The notes beneath the pieces are model-generated. The model worked only from the letters and a program-made list of their open reading frames with translations. It did no database searches and was not told the DNA's origin. Below are positions 24,760-35,561 of a stretch of 64,000 bases of DNA, in pieces. How positions within the stretch are numbered: position 1 is the first letter of the stretch; the number at the start of each line of letters is the position of its first letter. Position numbers and translations under genes: made by a program. This stretch comes from Tretioscincus oriximinensis (Eukaryota > Chordata > Lepidosauria > Squamata > Gymnophthalmidae), in contig JAJVDF010000002.1 of assembly GCA_022410635.1 (NCBI GenBank), forward strand, positions 4,366,415 through 4,430,414. Reading direction: 5' to 3'.

Positions 24760-26245
24760 TCTGTTGGGGGAAATATATATTTTATTATAATTATTTGTTA
24801 ATTAGGGTCTCTATATAAAAATAGAAACATTTCCTTCCTACATGTCCTGCTGATGTTGTAAACAGTTAATCTATATAATGTGCAGTATTTCTGTGGAACC
24901 TGAACCCAGTTTCCTGGTTTCCTCAGCTTCCTCCTGATTTTTACTTCTAATTTGCAAAAAAAATTCTGAATTGTTAGTTTTTTTGTAGGAAATTAAACTA
25001 ATGGCACCATTACACAATCCTGGTGCACAAAGAAATCAGGATCCATGACATCTTGCTGAAATCTTCTGCAACCTAGAGCAAAAGGCTAGCTCTTTTCAGT
25101 CCCATTCTTCATTTGAAATAAGCTCTATTGACCTGTTCCACATAGCTTACATTCAAAGACCTGACAAAAACAAAAAGCTACATATATAAAATAAAGCAAT
25201 TATAAAGATAAGATTGAGCATTATAGATAAGACACAAGAAGTGCAAATACTCATTATTTAAGGCTCTAGTTGTACTCTAATTTTCATATTTTTTTTGCAA
25301 TAGCTAGTGTTGTGCTAATAACCTTGCACTAAGGATCTAATATAGAAAGTGTTTAATCAACTAGGAATTGTGCTATATGTTTTTTTTTTATTTATATCAT
25401 AGAACTCAAGGCAGAATATGAATGGTTTCCATAAGATCTTCCATTCATTCACTGACCATACCTGGCTGGGCATCTCTTCAGCAAGATATCTACCTTTAGA
25501 CCATGTCTTGGAATTGTTTGTTACCTGAATTCCCTTTTATATACATTTTAAAGGTCTAAATCTATTGTCAGCTAATTTATTTGAGTGACACTCATTTCTA
25601 AAATTATCCGGTAGGGAGAAAACCCCCCACTTATTCAGGCCACACATACTTTTATTAACTTCCCTCTTTTTTAGTTTTGTTTCATACAAAAATCCTTGAA
25701 AGGGTTTTTTTGTCATTTTTTAAATAAGTTGCTTACCTTGTCACTTTTATACTCTCTGTTGTGCCTAACACATTTTATCGTTTTGTTTTAACAAAGTTTG
25801 GGAATAATTCATACAATCCAGGAATGGTTGGTGAACAGCTGGTGGAGGAATGAAAACATCACATTTGAAATGCTTGCACACTAGACTTTTAGCCACTCTA
25901 GTTAAATGCCTGATTTGTCACTATAAGATCTCATATGACCCCACCACAATGCTCTGCTTTTTCTGATTTGGTATCCATACTTGTGGTGATTTATATTATT
26001 TCAACACCTCATAATAATATTTTCCAGGTCTTGAAGGGAGCACCTGGTCAAGGGCATGGAGATCTGGCTTCAGTCAATTTTACACTGATTTTGTGAGCCT
26101 CAGTTCATTTCTTGTTGATCCTAGAAATTTACTGATTACTGGTATGGGCAATTTTTGTCATAAAATTCCTTTTATTCATTTTTCCATAGAATTTGAAGGG
26201 ACCATTTGTGTCACTGAGTTTTGAGGAAGAAGAATTTTTTTTTCA
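24760..26245. other. BCL11B: BCL11B intron 2, no gene seen
   Basis: AT-rich intron with no repeat family recognised and no convincing open frame. Confidence 0.5.
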
Positions 26246-26470
26246 GAGTAGGGTTGCCATAAAAAACATGACAGGACATTTCAAATTTAAATTTAGGCTG
26301 ACCAGATTACCCCTTTCGGGGTGCCTCCTGGTTTTTTCTGAGGAAAAAACAACAACTTTTTTTTTTCCAAAAAAAATCTTTTTTTGAAAAGATTTTCCTC
26401 AGAAAAAACTGGGAGGCACCCCAAAACTGGGTTTTCATCCCCCCACAAGGGGTCATCTGGTCAGCCTAAA
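26246..26470. mobile_element. Foldback DNA element (TTAGGCTGACCAGAT arms)
   Basis: A long inverted repeat. TTTAGGCTGACCAGAT at 26292-26307 is mirrored exactly by ATCTGGTCAGCCTAAA at 26455-26470. Further in, CGGGGTGCCTCCTGG and TTTTTTCTGAGGAAAA (from 26318) are mirrored by TTTTCCTCAGAAAAAACTGG and GAGGCACCCC (26393-26422). The spacer is T/A-rich. Just upstream, AGGGTTGCCATA (26250-26264) resembles the terminus of another DNA transposon, also seen in reverse at 57517-57530. The structure suggests a MITE or foldback element able to form a hairpin of about 180 nt. Confidence 0.7.
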
Positions 26471-26474
26471 ATGG

Positions 26475-27565
26475 GTTTATAACTGAACAAATTTTAGCAG
26501 AACTTATAATGAAATTACATTTTTTGTTCACACCCATGAAAGCTGCCTTGCTCTCTCCTGTTTTTTCCCCCCTGACAACTCTAGAAAGGAAGATTTCTTA
26601 TAGAAATTTTAGGCCCATGTTAAAACACGCATTAGTTGTGTTATATCAGATCCTTGTGAAATGGGACATAAAAGCCAAACAGTTCAGTAGCTTGGTGAAT
26701 TTTGAGAGGAAAATAAGCTGTGGGTTAAAATGTAGCAATGGAATGAAATATCTTTGAAAAGGTCATGAGCTTAGTATTTTTAAATGTGTTTTTTTCTTCA
26801 GAAATCGATGCAAAAGTGTCTAATTTGTGTTAATATTTTTCTTGATTTATCTTATACAATGCAAATCCTTCTCTTAAAAGTCAAATATCCTTATATGCAG
26901 TCAATACGTTCAAGCTGTTGGCTACTACTGAATACATGAAAGATGTTAGACATTCTGAGTGTTCTTACACATGGAAATACATGCTTCTAGTTTGCCTTGA
27001 TAGGATTTTTTTTTAAAAATAGTAATTTATTTAGTGCCTTCAAACATACCTTGCTAGTTTTTCTGCTTGATCTTGCTTCGGAACTAGTTTTTGTCTTCTG
27101 TATTAAACACCATCTTTCTTCAGGTTTGTACATAACTCCTTTTTTCCTTCTGAATTATTTTTGAAATTTCATTCTGTGTCTTTTTATGAATAATGTGCTA
27201 AAAATAAAAAGTCTTTACACCATCCAGAACGGTTTATCATGCAGCGCTTTTATCTTAACCAACCAATTAGATATACTCTAAACGGAAAGCAAATACTTTT
27301 GTTTTTCTTAACTGTTTTCTATCTTGATCTTCTCAAAGAGAGCATTTTATATGTCATTGGCAATTTTCACTCCTGCTTTCACCTTATTTTTTATGCTTCT
27401 AAGTCAGGATCTGCACATGGCGTTTTGTACTACTTTCTCCAACCATGGAAACAGGGCATCCGTGCTTGCAATTATAGAGAATTTTTGATTCTTGGTTTTG
27501 ATCTTTCTGTCCAGCATTCTTTCAGATGTCACAGGAAGTCGATGCAGAAATGGCTCTCCTTTTCC
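26475..27565. other. BCL11B: BCL11B intron 2, no gene seen
   Basis: AT-rich sequence. A 111-codon open frame at 27239-27574 shows no domain and is most likely random. Confidence 0.45.
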
Positions 27566-27672
27566 TATTTTTAGATATTGTTGTTTCAATAGGTTAATTC
27601 AGGTTTTATTGTTATCCATCCTGAGACTTTTGGGTTTAGGGCGGTACAGATAAATGAATAAATAATAAATAA
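27566..27672 (+). mobile_element. L2-type LINE/SINE 3' tail, copy 2
   Basis: ATATTGTTGTTTCAATAGG, then TATCCATCCTGAGACTTTTG, GGGCGGTACAGATAAATG and an AAATAAT tail. It shares its body with the copy at 30550-30645. This is the 3' end of an L2-type LINE or a SINE using the same tail, in + orientation. Confidence 0.65.
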
Positions 27673-28754
27673 GTTAGCCATTTTCCAGTTTTTTCACACA
27701 TCTTTTTCACACCCATTAAAGCTTCAAACCTTTGTCCTATTTTTTTTTAAAAAATTGGAATTCTATTCATTGAAACACTTTCAGGTAGGTTTTAGAGCTG
27801 TGGGGCCACAGTAAGGGCAGTTCCTCTCCGAGAGCTTTTTCTTACTTGCTGGGAAAGTACTGTAGACATGACTTTCTTCCTCTCTGAGGTCTATCTACTG
27901 TTGGGTGCTTTTCAGGATGAAGTAGAGATTTACCTTTTGCTTTTCACTTTGCTTAGCAAAACAGGTTTTGATGTGACAATTACGTCGGCACAGCTACTGT
28001 TGCTTCTAACTATATTTTCGATAATCTCTTCCTTCCTCATGTTTGCTCTTCTTTCAGAATACTTTTTGGGGAAAACAGATCTCAGCAATACCTTATTTAG
28101 ACCACTGTTGTTTTGCTTTAAGGGCCTGTTTATTTGCTGCTGAATATATACACTAAAGCGATTTTCATACTCTAATGGAAAATTTGCAAAAATGAATCTC
28201 TTGGTGATATAATTAAGTTTTTGTGATCTGCATGGTAAGTTGCGTCATCACATAATAACTGTAACTAGGTTGAGTGGCTAAAAATGGTCTCTACATGGTA
28301 CCAGTAGTACGTCAGGCTGCTGCTAAGGAACTTCTGGTATTGCTTCAGCTTTTAGCTTTTATTTTAGCGTTGGCTTCCTATCTGCAGCGTGGTAAAAATA
28401 ATACAGGTTTGCCATTTAAATCTGTTGTAATAAGATCAGTGTGTGAGAAACACTTTTTAAAGTTTTATATATATAGTAAATGCTGTTATTAAATATTAAA
28501 CCAACCTCCTACCAGTCTATATCCAGTTTTTCTCAATCTTCAGCTTTCCCCTTTACCAGCAAAGGTTGGCAGCACTGTGAACACCGTGTCCACAAACATT
28601 CTGTCACCTGTTTCTTTCTTTTCTGGCTATTACATGACATTGTAACAAGTACTTGCAAAACAGAACAATAGATATCCACTGCTTATAGGGTAAAATTTAC
28701 TACCTGTCCCACCGCATTCCTACCCCCCTCCTCCCAAGAAGGAAGCATCCACCA
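27673..28754. other. BCL11B: BCL11B intron 2, no gene seen
   Basis: AT-rich sequence. Open frames at 27868-28143 and 28274-28492 have no recognisable domain and no splice context that I can support. Confidence 0.45.
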
Positions 28755-28862
28755 GAAGAGATGGTGACACCAGCCAGCCTGAATAATTTTAAGAAAGGTT
28801 TCACAAATAAGTGTATCATTGGTTAATAGAATCGATATCTAAATACTGCCTCTAGATTAGAG
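28755..28862 (+). mobile_element. Diverged CR1 LINE 3' fragment
   Basis: GAGATGGTGACACCAGCCAG, then CTGAATAATTTTAAGAAAGG corresponds to the CR1 coding end (EEV..ASLD.FK.GL), as in the better preserved copy at 62606-62690. It is an older subfamily than the 62391 copy. Confidence 0.55.
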
Positions 28863-29014
28863 AAGTGGAGAAGATGCATGTAAAGACATTAACTTGAGAG
28901 CAGCTGAATGTTTTGTCTAAAACATCCTTCCTTCGCGGTTAGCTTTATTTACTTCTGAGACATTTTGTTTTTCTTTTCGACCTCTGTTTTAAGTTCATTA
29001 AAAAAAAGTTAAGC

Positions 29015-29365
29015 GAGACCTGAGATTGACAGGTGCCAGCTAGCCTAGATAGCTTTAAGAAAGGGTTTTGACATATTCATGGAGAACACACATATCAGTG
29101 GGTACTGTAATCAATGACTTAGATACCTTTTCAGGTTGGATAAACTGGCAGGAAGTTCTATGTTATTTTCTTCATTCTCTGCCCAAAATACCTAGAAGCA
29201 ATTGGTGNATCACTCTGTGAGACAGGATGCTGGATTAGATGTCAATTCATTGGCAAAATACTCAGAGCTGATTGGCAGTCTAGTTAAAAGAATTGCTTCA
29301 TACTGTATGTTTGACATGCCTCATCCAGCAGGGCTTCTCTTATGTTTTTATGTCCCAGTAATAGC
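29015..29365 (+). mobile_element. Diverged CR1 LINE 3' fragment with an internal insertion
   Basis: GCTAGCCTAGATAGCTTTAA (end of ORF2), then the tail GACAGGATGCTGGATTAGAT, and after a gap CATCCAGCAGGGCTTCTC, TTATG. Between the two tail blocks (about 29240-29312) lies some 70 bp that does not belong to CR1. Part of it (GCTGATTGGCAGTCTAGTT) recurs near 30893 as GCTGACTGGTAGTCTAGTT. An N lies at 29208. Confidence 0.6.
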
Positions 29366-30397
29366 CGACTTCTGCTGCCATTTTATGTGCTTTGCAAAAG
29401 AGTTCTAGGTGGAAACATCAAACTGGGGAATGAAAGTTCCCAAGCTTTGATCTTTTTGCAACCAGGACCAGCTACAGGTATGCAGTTATCTGGTTGGGAA
29501 AAAATATTTGTAAGGAAAGGTATTCTTCACTGTATTATCTTGTCATTCTGTGACATCACAAGATTCCTTCTTCTTCCTCCTCTGGATGAGTGTTTCACCT
29601 TTTTAAAAATTCTGTATGTTTAAATAATCTAAGGTATGAACACAATTTGAATGTAAAACCTACCTTAAGTAGCTGATATGATGAATGGGAAAAGTGAGAA
29701 AGCAAACTTCACATGGGCATGCATCAAAATCAGTATGAATGGAAGCGAATGCAAGCTCACATTTCAGGCATTATTGTGATTTTTTTTTTCAATTTGATTT
29801 TTCACATTAATTTTCTTCCAGTACCACATATATACTGATCTTTGACTAGCCACAATGAGATCTACTTCTGTTACCCTCCGACACTATGTTATGGTATTCC
29901 AGATATAGCCCTTTCTTTTTCTTAAGGTCTTAGGTAATTGGGGCCAGATGGATTATTTCACACATTTACTTTGCATCTTGTTTTTATATGAAATGGCCCA
30001 GTTTCCCTTAAAAAAGAAAAAGAATAAAAAACCTCTTCCTTTTACCAGAATATATCAAAGTGATAAAAACAGATATAAAACATAAAACATAAATTTATAC
30101 AAAACTTCAACAACAAAAAGCCACACACACACTCGCAAAAAACAGCAACCTGGGAAACGCTACTTACTCAATAGTTGAAAGTGTTCTTAATTATGTAAAT
30201 TATGCTGATACATTCTTATCCATATCTGTTAGTCTTTTCTTGTTTGCCCCTGTTCTGACTATGTTCTCCAACTCAATTGTTCTGAAAATGATCTAGTATG
30301 TATTGATGCCAGTTGTTAATTAGCCATCCATTTTTCTCTTTCTATTTCTTTGCCAAAATGGCTTGACTTGCTACCAACTGATGTTTAATAATATAAA
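29366..30397. other. BCL11B: BCL11B intron 2, no gene seen
   Basis: AT-rich sequence with no recognised repeat family apart from A-rich patches near 30010-30160. Confidence 0.5.
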
Positions 30398-30479
30398 TAT
30401 ACTGCTCAAAACAATTAAGGGAACACTTTAACATAACAATGTAACACTAAGTATTCCCTTAATTGTTTTGAGTAGTATA
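30398..30479. mobile_element. Tc1/mariner-like hairpin MITE
   Basis: An 82-bp palindrome. The left arm 30398-30428 (TATACTGCTCAAAACAATTA, then AGGGAACACTT) matches the reverse complement of the right arm 30449-30479 at all but two positions, with a loop of about 20 nt. Ends of the type TACTGCTCAAAA are known from Tc1/mariner-family MITEs of many animals. TA at both ends fits the target site of this superfamily. There is no room for a transposase. Confidence 0.85.
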
Positions 30480-30539
30480 TATTCTAAATTCATCACTATA
30501 TATGCTGCAACTGTTTAACCTGGCCTTTGGCTGAAAAAA

Positions 30540-30645
30540 TGCTCTCCCCAGATATTGTTGTTCTAATATGCTAATTTGGTTTTTATTGTTAACCACCCTG
30601 AGATCTTCAGATATAGGGCAGTATATAAATGTAAATAAATTTATT
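30540..30645 (+). mobile_element. L2-type LINE/SINE 3' tail, copy 3
   Basis: CAGATATTGTTGTTCTAATA, GTTAACCACCCTGAGATCTT, AGGGCAGTATATAAATG, then AAATAAATTTA. It is clearly the same family as 27566-27672 and in the same orientation. Confidence 0.65.
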
Positions 30646-31888
30646 CCGTTAATTCCTCCTCCCAATTCTGTATATGTGCACCACTGAGGGTAATAAGTTC
30701 CCTTTGCTTAAACCCTGAATCATGTAAGAAAGTCTAGCAGGAGTTCTGTACAATCTTTGAACTAATTTACATCTGAGTTCGCTTGTCGTATAATGTTTCC
30801 CTGCAATTTTGTCCTGTCATCAAGAGACACAGCTTCTAAACTATTTATCATCTTTTGGAGAGTGTTTCAGTTCCGTGGCAGAATACATGGTGCTGACTGG
30901 TAGTCTAGTTGAATGGATTGCCCCATGCTATATAAAACTCATGAGTGAGATGCAAGAACGTTTCAGCTTCATTGTGTGATTGACCCATATTATTCCAAGA
31001 TGCAGAATGTTTCCCTAGCACATTTCTCTTGATATTTGTTTTCATTTTGGGAAGATGCATCTTTACATAATTGGAGTTCAAATTTTAGACTTCTCTGTTC
31101 TTCCATCATAGCTCATAGACATCAAACATTTCCCTGTGGTGTAAACTTGACATGGTAATCTCTAGCACTACACTTCTGTGCTCAGTGGAGTGGTATATAA
31201 ATAAAAGTCTGGTCAGAGCATATCTGTGGGCAATGGAAGCTTTATTAATGGATTGCCAGAATCTTGGCAGATTGGTAGAGTGACAAACGTAGTAGATTTC
31301 ATTGACATTTGCTTTAATTTGGTCATATTGTTCACTAGTTTAATGTTGGCATATACTTTCATTATAATGAAAATTCACAATTATTTAAACTTTTAAGGTG
31401 CCAAAAAATACTCTGTTGTTTTTCTTAGCCCTTTGTTGTGGAGCAATAGATGGAAGTGGCATTTGGTAATCTCATTTGTAGATTAGATGTAGAAAGATAA
31501 ATGTGGGAATGTCTCTCATAATGTTAAAAATCTTTAATAAAATGATCTTTATAGAGAAGACCTCCTCTGTTCAGAAGAGGACAGTTCTAGCTACAGTAAG
31601 ATACTATATAGATACTATACATCACCCTCTTTTGGTAAAAGACCCAAGAGCGCGGTAGACATACTAAATAAAATATCATAACTGTCTTAAAAAAGTTCTT
31701 ATGACTCATTTCCAGTTGTGTTTCTGTTTGACCATATTTATCCTTAATCACTGCGATCTTAATTCATGTAACAATGAGATTTTGTAGATTTTTGTGATGT
31801 GTACTGGAGAATGTTTGGGCAATAGGAAGCAAAGGAATGACCTGTGTAGCACTTTGATAATGCTAACAATGGCTACAAGCTAGGATTA
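30646..31888. other. BCL11B: BCL11B intron 2, no gene seen
   Basis: AT-rich sequence. A 45-bp piece near 30893-30940 resembles part of the insertion at 29263-29310. Otherwise nothing is recognised. Confidence 0.45.
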
Positions 31889-32293
31889 GTGGAACAAGTT
31901 ACAGAACTGAATCTAATCAACTTATTAGCACCATCTAATCCTAACAGAAATCCTTCATTCCTTCTTTATCAGAAAAAGGAAGCTAGATCGGCGCTGACAC
32001 AAGTGGATTGGCAAGTAATGAGACGTCTCTCAGACAAGGAGACCTCAGTAAAGGCCAAACCTGCGCTTTCTGATAGGCAAACCAACATTGTTATTCTGGA
32101 TCATAAAGATGAAACAGAAATCCTTTCTAATATTATAGAGAGACTGGGAGACAACTCAAATGTCCTAGGAAGCCCCAACAATTTCCCTGAATGCCTGTGG
32201 AGGCAAATCAAACTAAAATCTTCACATGAGGATTTACTTTACCTTGAGAAGTACACCCTAATCTTCCTACAAGAAATCTGGAAGCCTTGCTGA
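31889..32293 (+). other. Unassigned 134-codon open frame
   Basis: An open frame of 134 codons, the longest in this part of the window that lies outside a recognised repeat. The predicted polypeptide is charged and mixed in composition (KKEARSAL, LSDKETSVKAK, DHKDETEILSNIIERLGD), which is less like translated AT-rich junk than its neighbours. I do not recognise a domain. It may be the remnant of a retroelement or a chance frame. No splice sites, promoter or poly-A signal tie it to a gene. Confidence 0.2.
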
Positions 32294-32599
32294 TGACCTT
32301 CATAGTCCCTTCTAAGATCTCTTGATATCACAACAAGGGTCCTGTTCTATAGGCTGCCGGTAAGTATTAAATTGTTTAAGAATTTGCCTAAGTCACAGAA
32401 CATGTGATATCAGAAATTGTCAGAATTTCCTTCAGTGAAGGAGATGCAATCCTTCCATGGATGCATTCCTTTCTGCACTTACCCTTAAACCACTGGAGAA
32501 GAAGCTCCAGGAGCCTCTTCTTTATAGATGAGTTCAATGTGGGGCACCCCCCACCACCCGAGAGATAATTCAAGAATGTGGGGTCTCAAGTCCAGGATA

Positions 32600-32695
32600 T
32601 AAATATATATTGTGACATACACTGGAGTGGGGGGGAGTCAGGATTTTAGAGATGTCTAGATGGGGTATGGCCAAAAAAAGTTGGGAACCACATTT
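32600..32695 (-). mobile_element. hAT-like DNA repeat (GGTTCCCAACCT type), copy 1
   Basis: In reverse complement this reads GTGGTTCCCAACTTTTTTTG, GCCATACCCCATCTAGACAT, CTCTAAAATCCTGACTCC. It aligns well with 47568-47660 on the + strand. The start GGTTCCCAACCT is typical of a dispersed hAT-like element of reptiles. Only the first 95 bp of the element is present. Confidence 0.6.
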
Positions 32696-32699
32696 GTGG

Positions 32700-33000
32700 A
32701 TCTGCTTAAACAAATCCATCAGTGAAGTAGTTGTAGTAAATTAAACCGGCATACAAAAGTTCTCTTGGTCAGGTTTGCAGGAGCTCTGAAGCCTGATCCT
32801 TTGTTCTTGACCATCAGTTTTTGGTGGCTGACTCTAAAGCTGGTGTAAGATTAGGGGCTAAGTTGGAATAGTTTTATTTTGATCCAAGTACTTCTTGGGT
32901 TTTCACAAGATGCTCTCTTACCCTATGAAGGCGAACTAGTTGTTGCTGGATATTCTACTATTTACCCTTTTTTTCTAGTATTCTAGTATTTAAAGGTCTA
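32700..33000. other. BCL11B: BCL11B intron 2, no gene seen
   Basis: No repeat or gene recognised between the hAT fragment and the SINE. Confidence 0.4.
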
Positions 33001-33230
33001 TTATCATAGTGGTACAGTGGTATAGCAGTTAAGAGCCTTGGCATTTTAGCAGAGATGCCAGTTTGCAGCTCTATGTCGGCCATGGAGAGGGGAAAGCACC
33101 CTCTATTGGCTTCAACTCTAGCCAACCTACCTATTTGAAAGCAAAAAATTGCAATTAGATAAATGGGAACCATCACAGCATGGTAGGGAAGATAGAATGT
33201 AAGCCTTTGGGTGAAAAATAGTTTGTAAAC
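33001..33230 (+). mobile_element. tRNA-derived squamate SINE, about full length
   Basis: The 5' part has a tRNA-like head: an A-box-like GTGGTATAGCAGTTAAGAG and a degenerate B box at GCCAGTTTGCAGCTC. The body CCAACCTACCTATTTGAAAG, CAAAAAATTGCAATTAGATA, AATGGGAACC matches the pattern I know from lepidosaur (Sauria-type) SINEs (CCAACCTAGCAGTTCGAAAGC). The head and middle recur at 62283-62390. This is one of the better arguments for a squamate source. Confidence 0.65.
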
Positions 33231-33467
33231 TGCAGAAAAGCAGGATTTACAAACCCAGCTCCTCTCCTCCTCCTTTTCCCATCCATGTAAAATAGTGCAG
33301 CAGTCATATTTGCAACCCAACAAGGTTTATGCCCCCAAATTCGTCTTCCAATCATTTTCAAGATAAATATTTAAGAAGGGATAAAACAAATAAAATGAGT
33401 AAAAGTATTAAAATTAAGTCCTGTCTTGCAGTGAAATCATGTGAGTTAAATAAAATTTACACGCCCA

Positions 33468-33507
33468 CAGACACACTCACTCACTCGTTCATTCACTCAC
33501 TCACCCC
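33468..33507. repeat. (ACTC)n microsatellite, imperfect
   Basis: ACTCACTCACTCGTTCATTC and ACTCACTCACC: tetranucleotide units with a few substitutions. Confidence 0.75.
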
Positions 33508-33509
33508 TT

Positions 33510-34108
33510 CTCCAAATAGCTGTCTCCAACATCTGAAAAGCAATGCCACATCTGATAAGCTTTTGAGAATTATTTGAAGACTTGTTTTCAGAGCAGTTCT
33601 TTACCAGATCTCTAAATTAAAGACTTAAATTTTATAGAGCGAGTACCATAGCAGTAAAGAATCCACACTCTATATTTTCTTCACAAGGTTAATGAACTTG
33701 GAATAGTTGGATACATATAGAATAACAGAATGTGGAAGAAACAGCCTATGTAAATGCTCCAGCTAAGGACTTTGAAGATTAATAGCAAGACCTTAGAGCT
33801 AGCTTGAAAACCTAACAATTGGTAGACATTACGTAAAGCTGCCATGAGAATCACCTGTCAGTTGTCAGCATTTTGTATCATTTGGGGTCTTATTTACTCC
33901 TCTGTCAAAGTTCTTCAGTGGGAAATGTACGTGCACTCATGTGAAAGGATTTTTTAAAGCATATTATGCATCTTTTGGGGGTACAAAGGGGAATTTATGC
34001 AACATACATGAAAAGGGGGGATGTTGGGTTGGTACATTACAATAAATAGGTTTAATTGATAAAAAGCTAGTAGTGAAAATACCAAAACAGGATGAGGAAT
34101 AATTACTA
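33510..34108. other. BCL11B: BCL11B intron 2, no gene seen
   Basis: AT-rich, apparently unique sequence. Confidence 0.45.
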
Positions 34109-34265
34109 GCAAGAGGCTCTTGTAGCACTTTAGAGACTAACAAAAAATAGGATAGGTGGTATGAGCTTCTGTAGACAAGTCTGCTTCTTTAGATACATTC
34201 ATGCCAAAAGGTCTCCCTTGTTAGATTTTCTGGACCCATATTAAACATGACTATTTCTTTGAAAT
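34109..34265. mobile_element. Short DNA transposon (AAATAGCC family), copy 2, rearranged
   Basis: The first part (34109-34203) holds the 3' half of the family in + orientation: CTTGTAGCACTTTAGAGACT, GGTATGAGCTTCTGTAGACA, TGCTTCTTTAGATAC, comparable to 48250-48330. The second part (34212-34265) is the 5' end in reverse: GATTTTCTGGACCCATATTA, ACATGACTATTTCTTTGAAA, the reverse complement of the start of 14811-14860. The two ends therefore lie in an inverted arrangement. Confidence 0.55.
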
Positions 34266-35450
34266 CTACCTTTTAATTGTCATCCATATGGATGAACAAA
34301 ACATTCTATTTATGGAATGCAGAGTTGTTTTTCATTCCTATAGCCAAGCCATATATATAGTCTTGCCCTCATTTCAGTAGGGTTATTCCCTTTAGGCCTG
34401 TCCTCAAATTGTACTAGATAAAACATATGTCTCAAACTGCTTACAAATATGTATCTAGTCTTTCATTTGCCTGGGGTACAAAATTACCCCACCTTAAGAA
34501 AGGGTGGTGATGTAGTCACTGGTAGAATAAATAGCTTGAGGTTTTCTCATAATTTAATACCCTATCTTCTTTAGAGATTTTAAAAAGGAGCACTAAAATG
34601 CCCTGGAAGAACTACTTTGAAGGCCAAGGTCTATTAGGATTCATTGTGGTTGAATAGCAGAACTGCTGTTCAGACACTAGAAAACAACTTTTTATGATGT
34701 GTGAATGTTAATATTACTTGAGTCATACTATACTGAATGTGAATGTAAGAGCCCATTCTTCATATTGGAATATTTCCTTTATTCCTTTCAGCTTAATATT
34801 TGCAGAATTGGCTTTTCCAGTAGTCAAAAATAATATATTTTAAACATTTTTAAAATGTTTTAAAAGAATGGTAATATGCGATAAGCCCAACAAACATGAG
34901 GAATTCCTTGAAATTCTGTTATTACTTCATTAGACTCAAGCAACTCAATAGAGGAAAATCCTTCCCACACATATACATAGCAGCAGCTTCTGATTTCAAT
35001 CTAGACGCAAACTACTTCTCCTGCTAACTACTTGGGTTTAATATAATGAAGTATATTCACGCCTCATGTTGCCTTGAAGAAACTCAACTGGAAGTTATTT
35101 TGTCTCCCTCACTCCCCTCAACTGTTTTCTCCTCAGAGCCATCCTGGGGTTTAGGACTTGCTCCCTTTAACTAGTTAGATGTTGCTGTTCATAGAAATAA
35201 CAAGTTATTCAGATTGGTTTGAGAGACAGTGACCATATTCACGTGGTTCTATCCAGGTTTGGGAATGGAAATACAATTCCTATTGCCAGGGTGAACAGTA
35301 TAACATTGAAGTGTCATTTGTGTCAGTACAATAGTCAAAACTAAAATGTGATGGGGGTACCCTTCTCAAAGCTGCATTATTTTCATATTTACTGATTGAC
35401 CAAAATGGCCTGCTTTGAGTTTCTAGGATGGCATTCTAGCAGGGCCAGAT
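34266..35450. other. BCL11B: BCL11B intron 2, no gene seen
   Basis: AT-rich, apparently unique sequence with no recognised repeat family. Confidence 0.45.
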
Positions 35451-35561
35451 TTATAAAACTTAAAGTAGCTGAGGGAAGTAGATTTTTTTGTTTTTTAATT
35501 TTTTCCCCTCAGAATAAACCGGGAGGCAGCCTACTTCCCTTAGCTACTTTAAGTTTTATAA
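35451..35561. repeat. 111-bp foldback with nearly perfect 31-bp arms
   Basis: The left arm 35451-35481 (TTATAAAACTTAAAGTAGCT, then GAGGGAAGTAG) matches the reverse complement of the right arm 35531-35561 at 30 of 31 positions. The loop contains CCCCTCAGAATAAACCGGGAGGC. Similar words (CCTCAGAAAAAACTGGGAGG) sit in the right arm of the 26292-26470 foldback, so the two may be related MITEs. No target duplication was identified with confidence. Confidence 0.75.

Noticed and set aside
33001..33110. A functional tRNA gene
   Set aside because: The A and B boxes are degenerate, the cloverleaf does not form, and the sequence continues into a SINE body.
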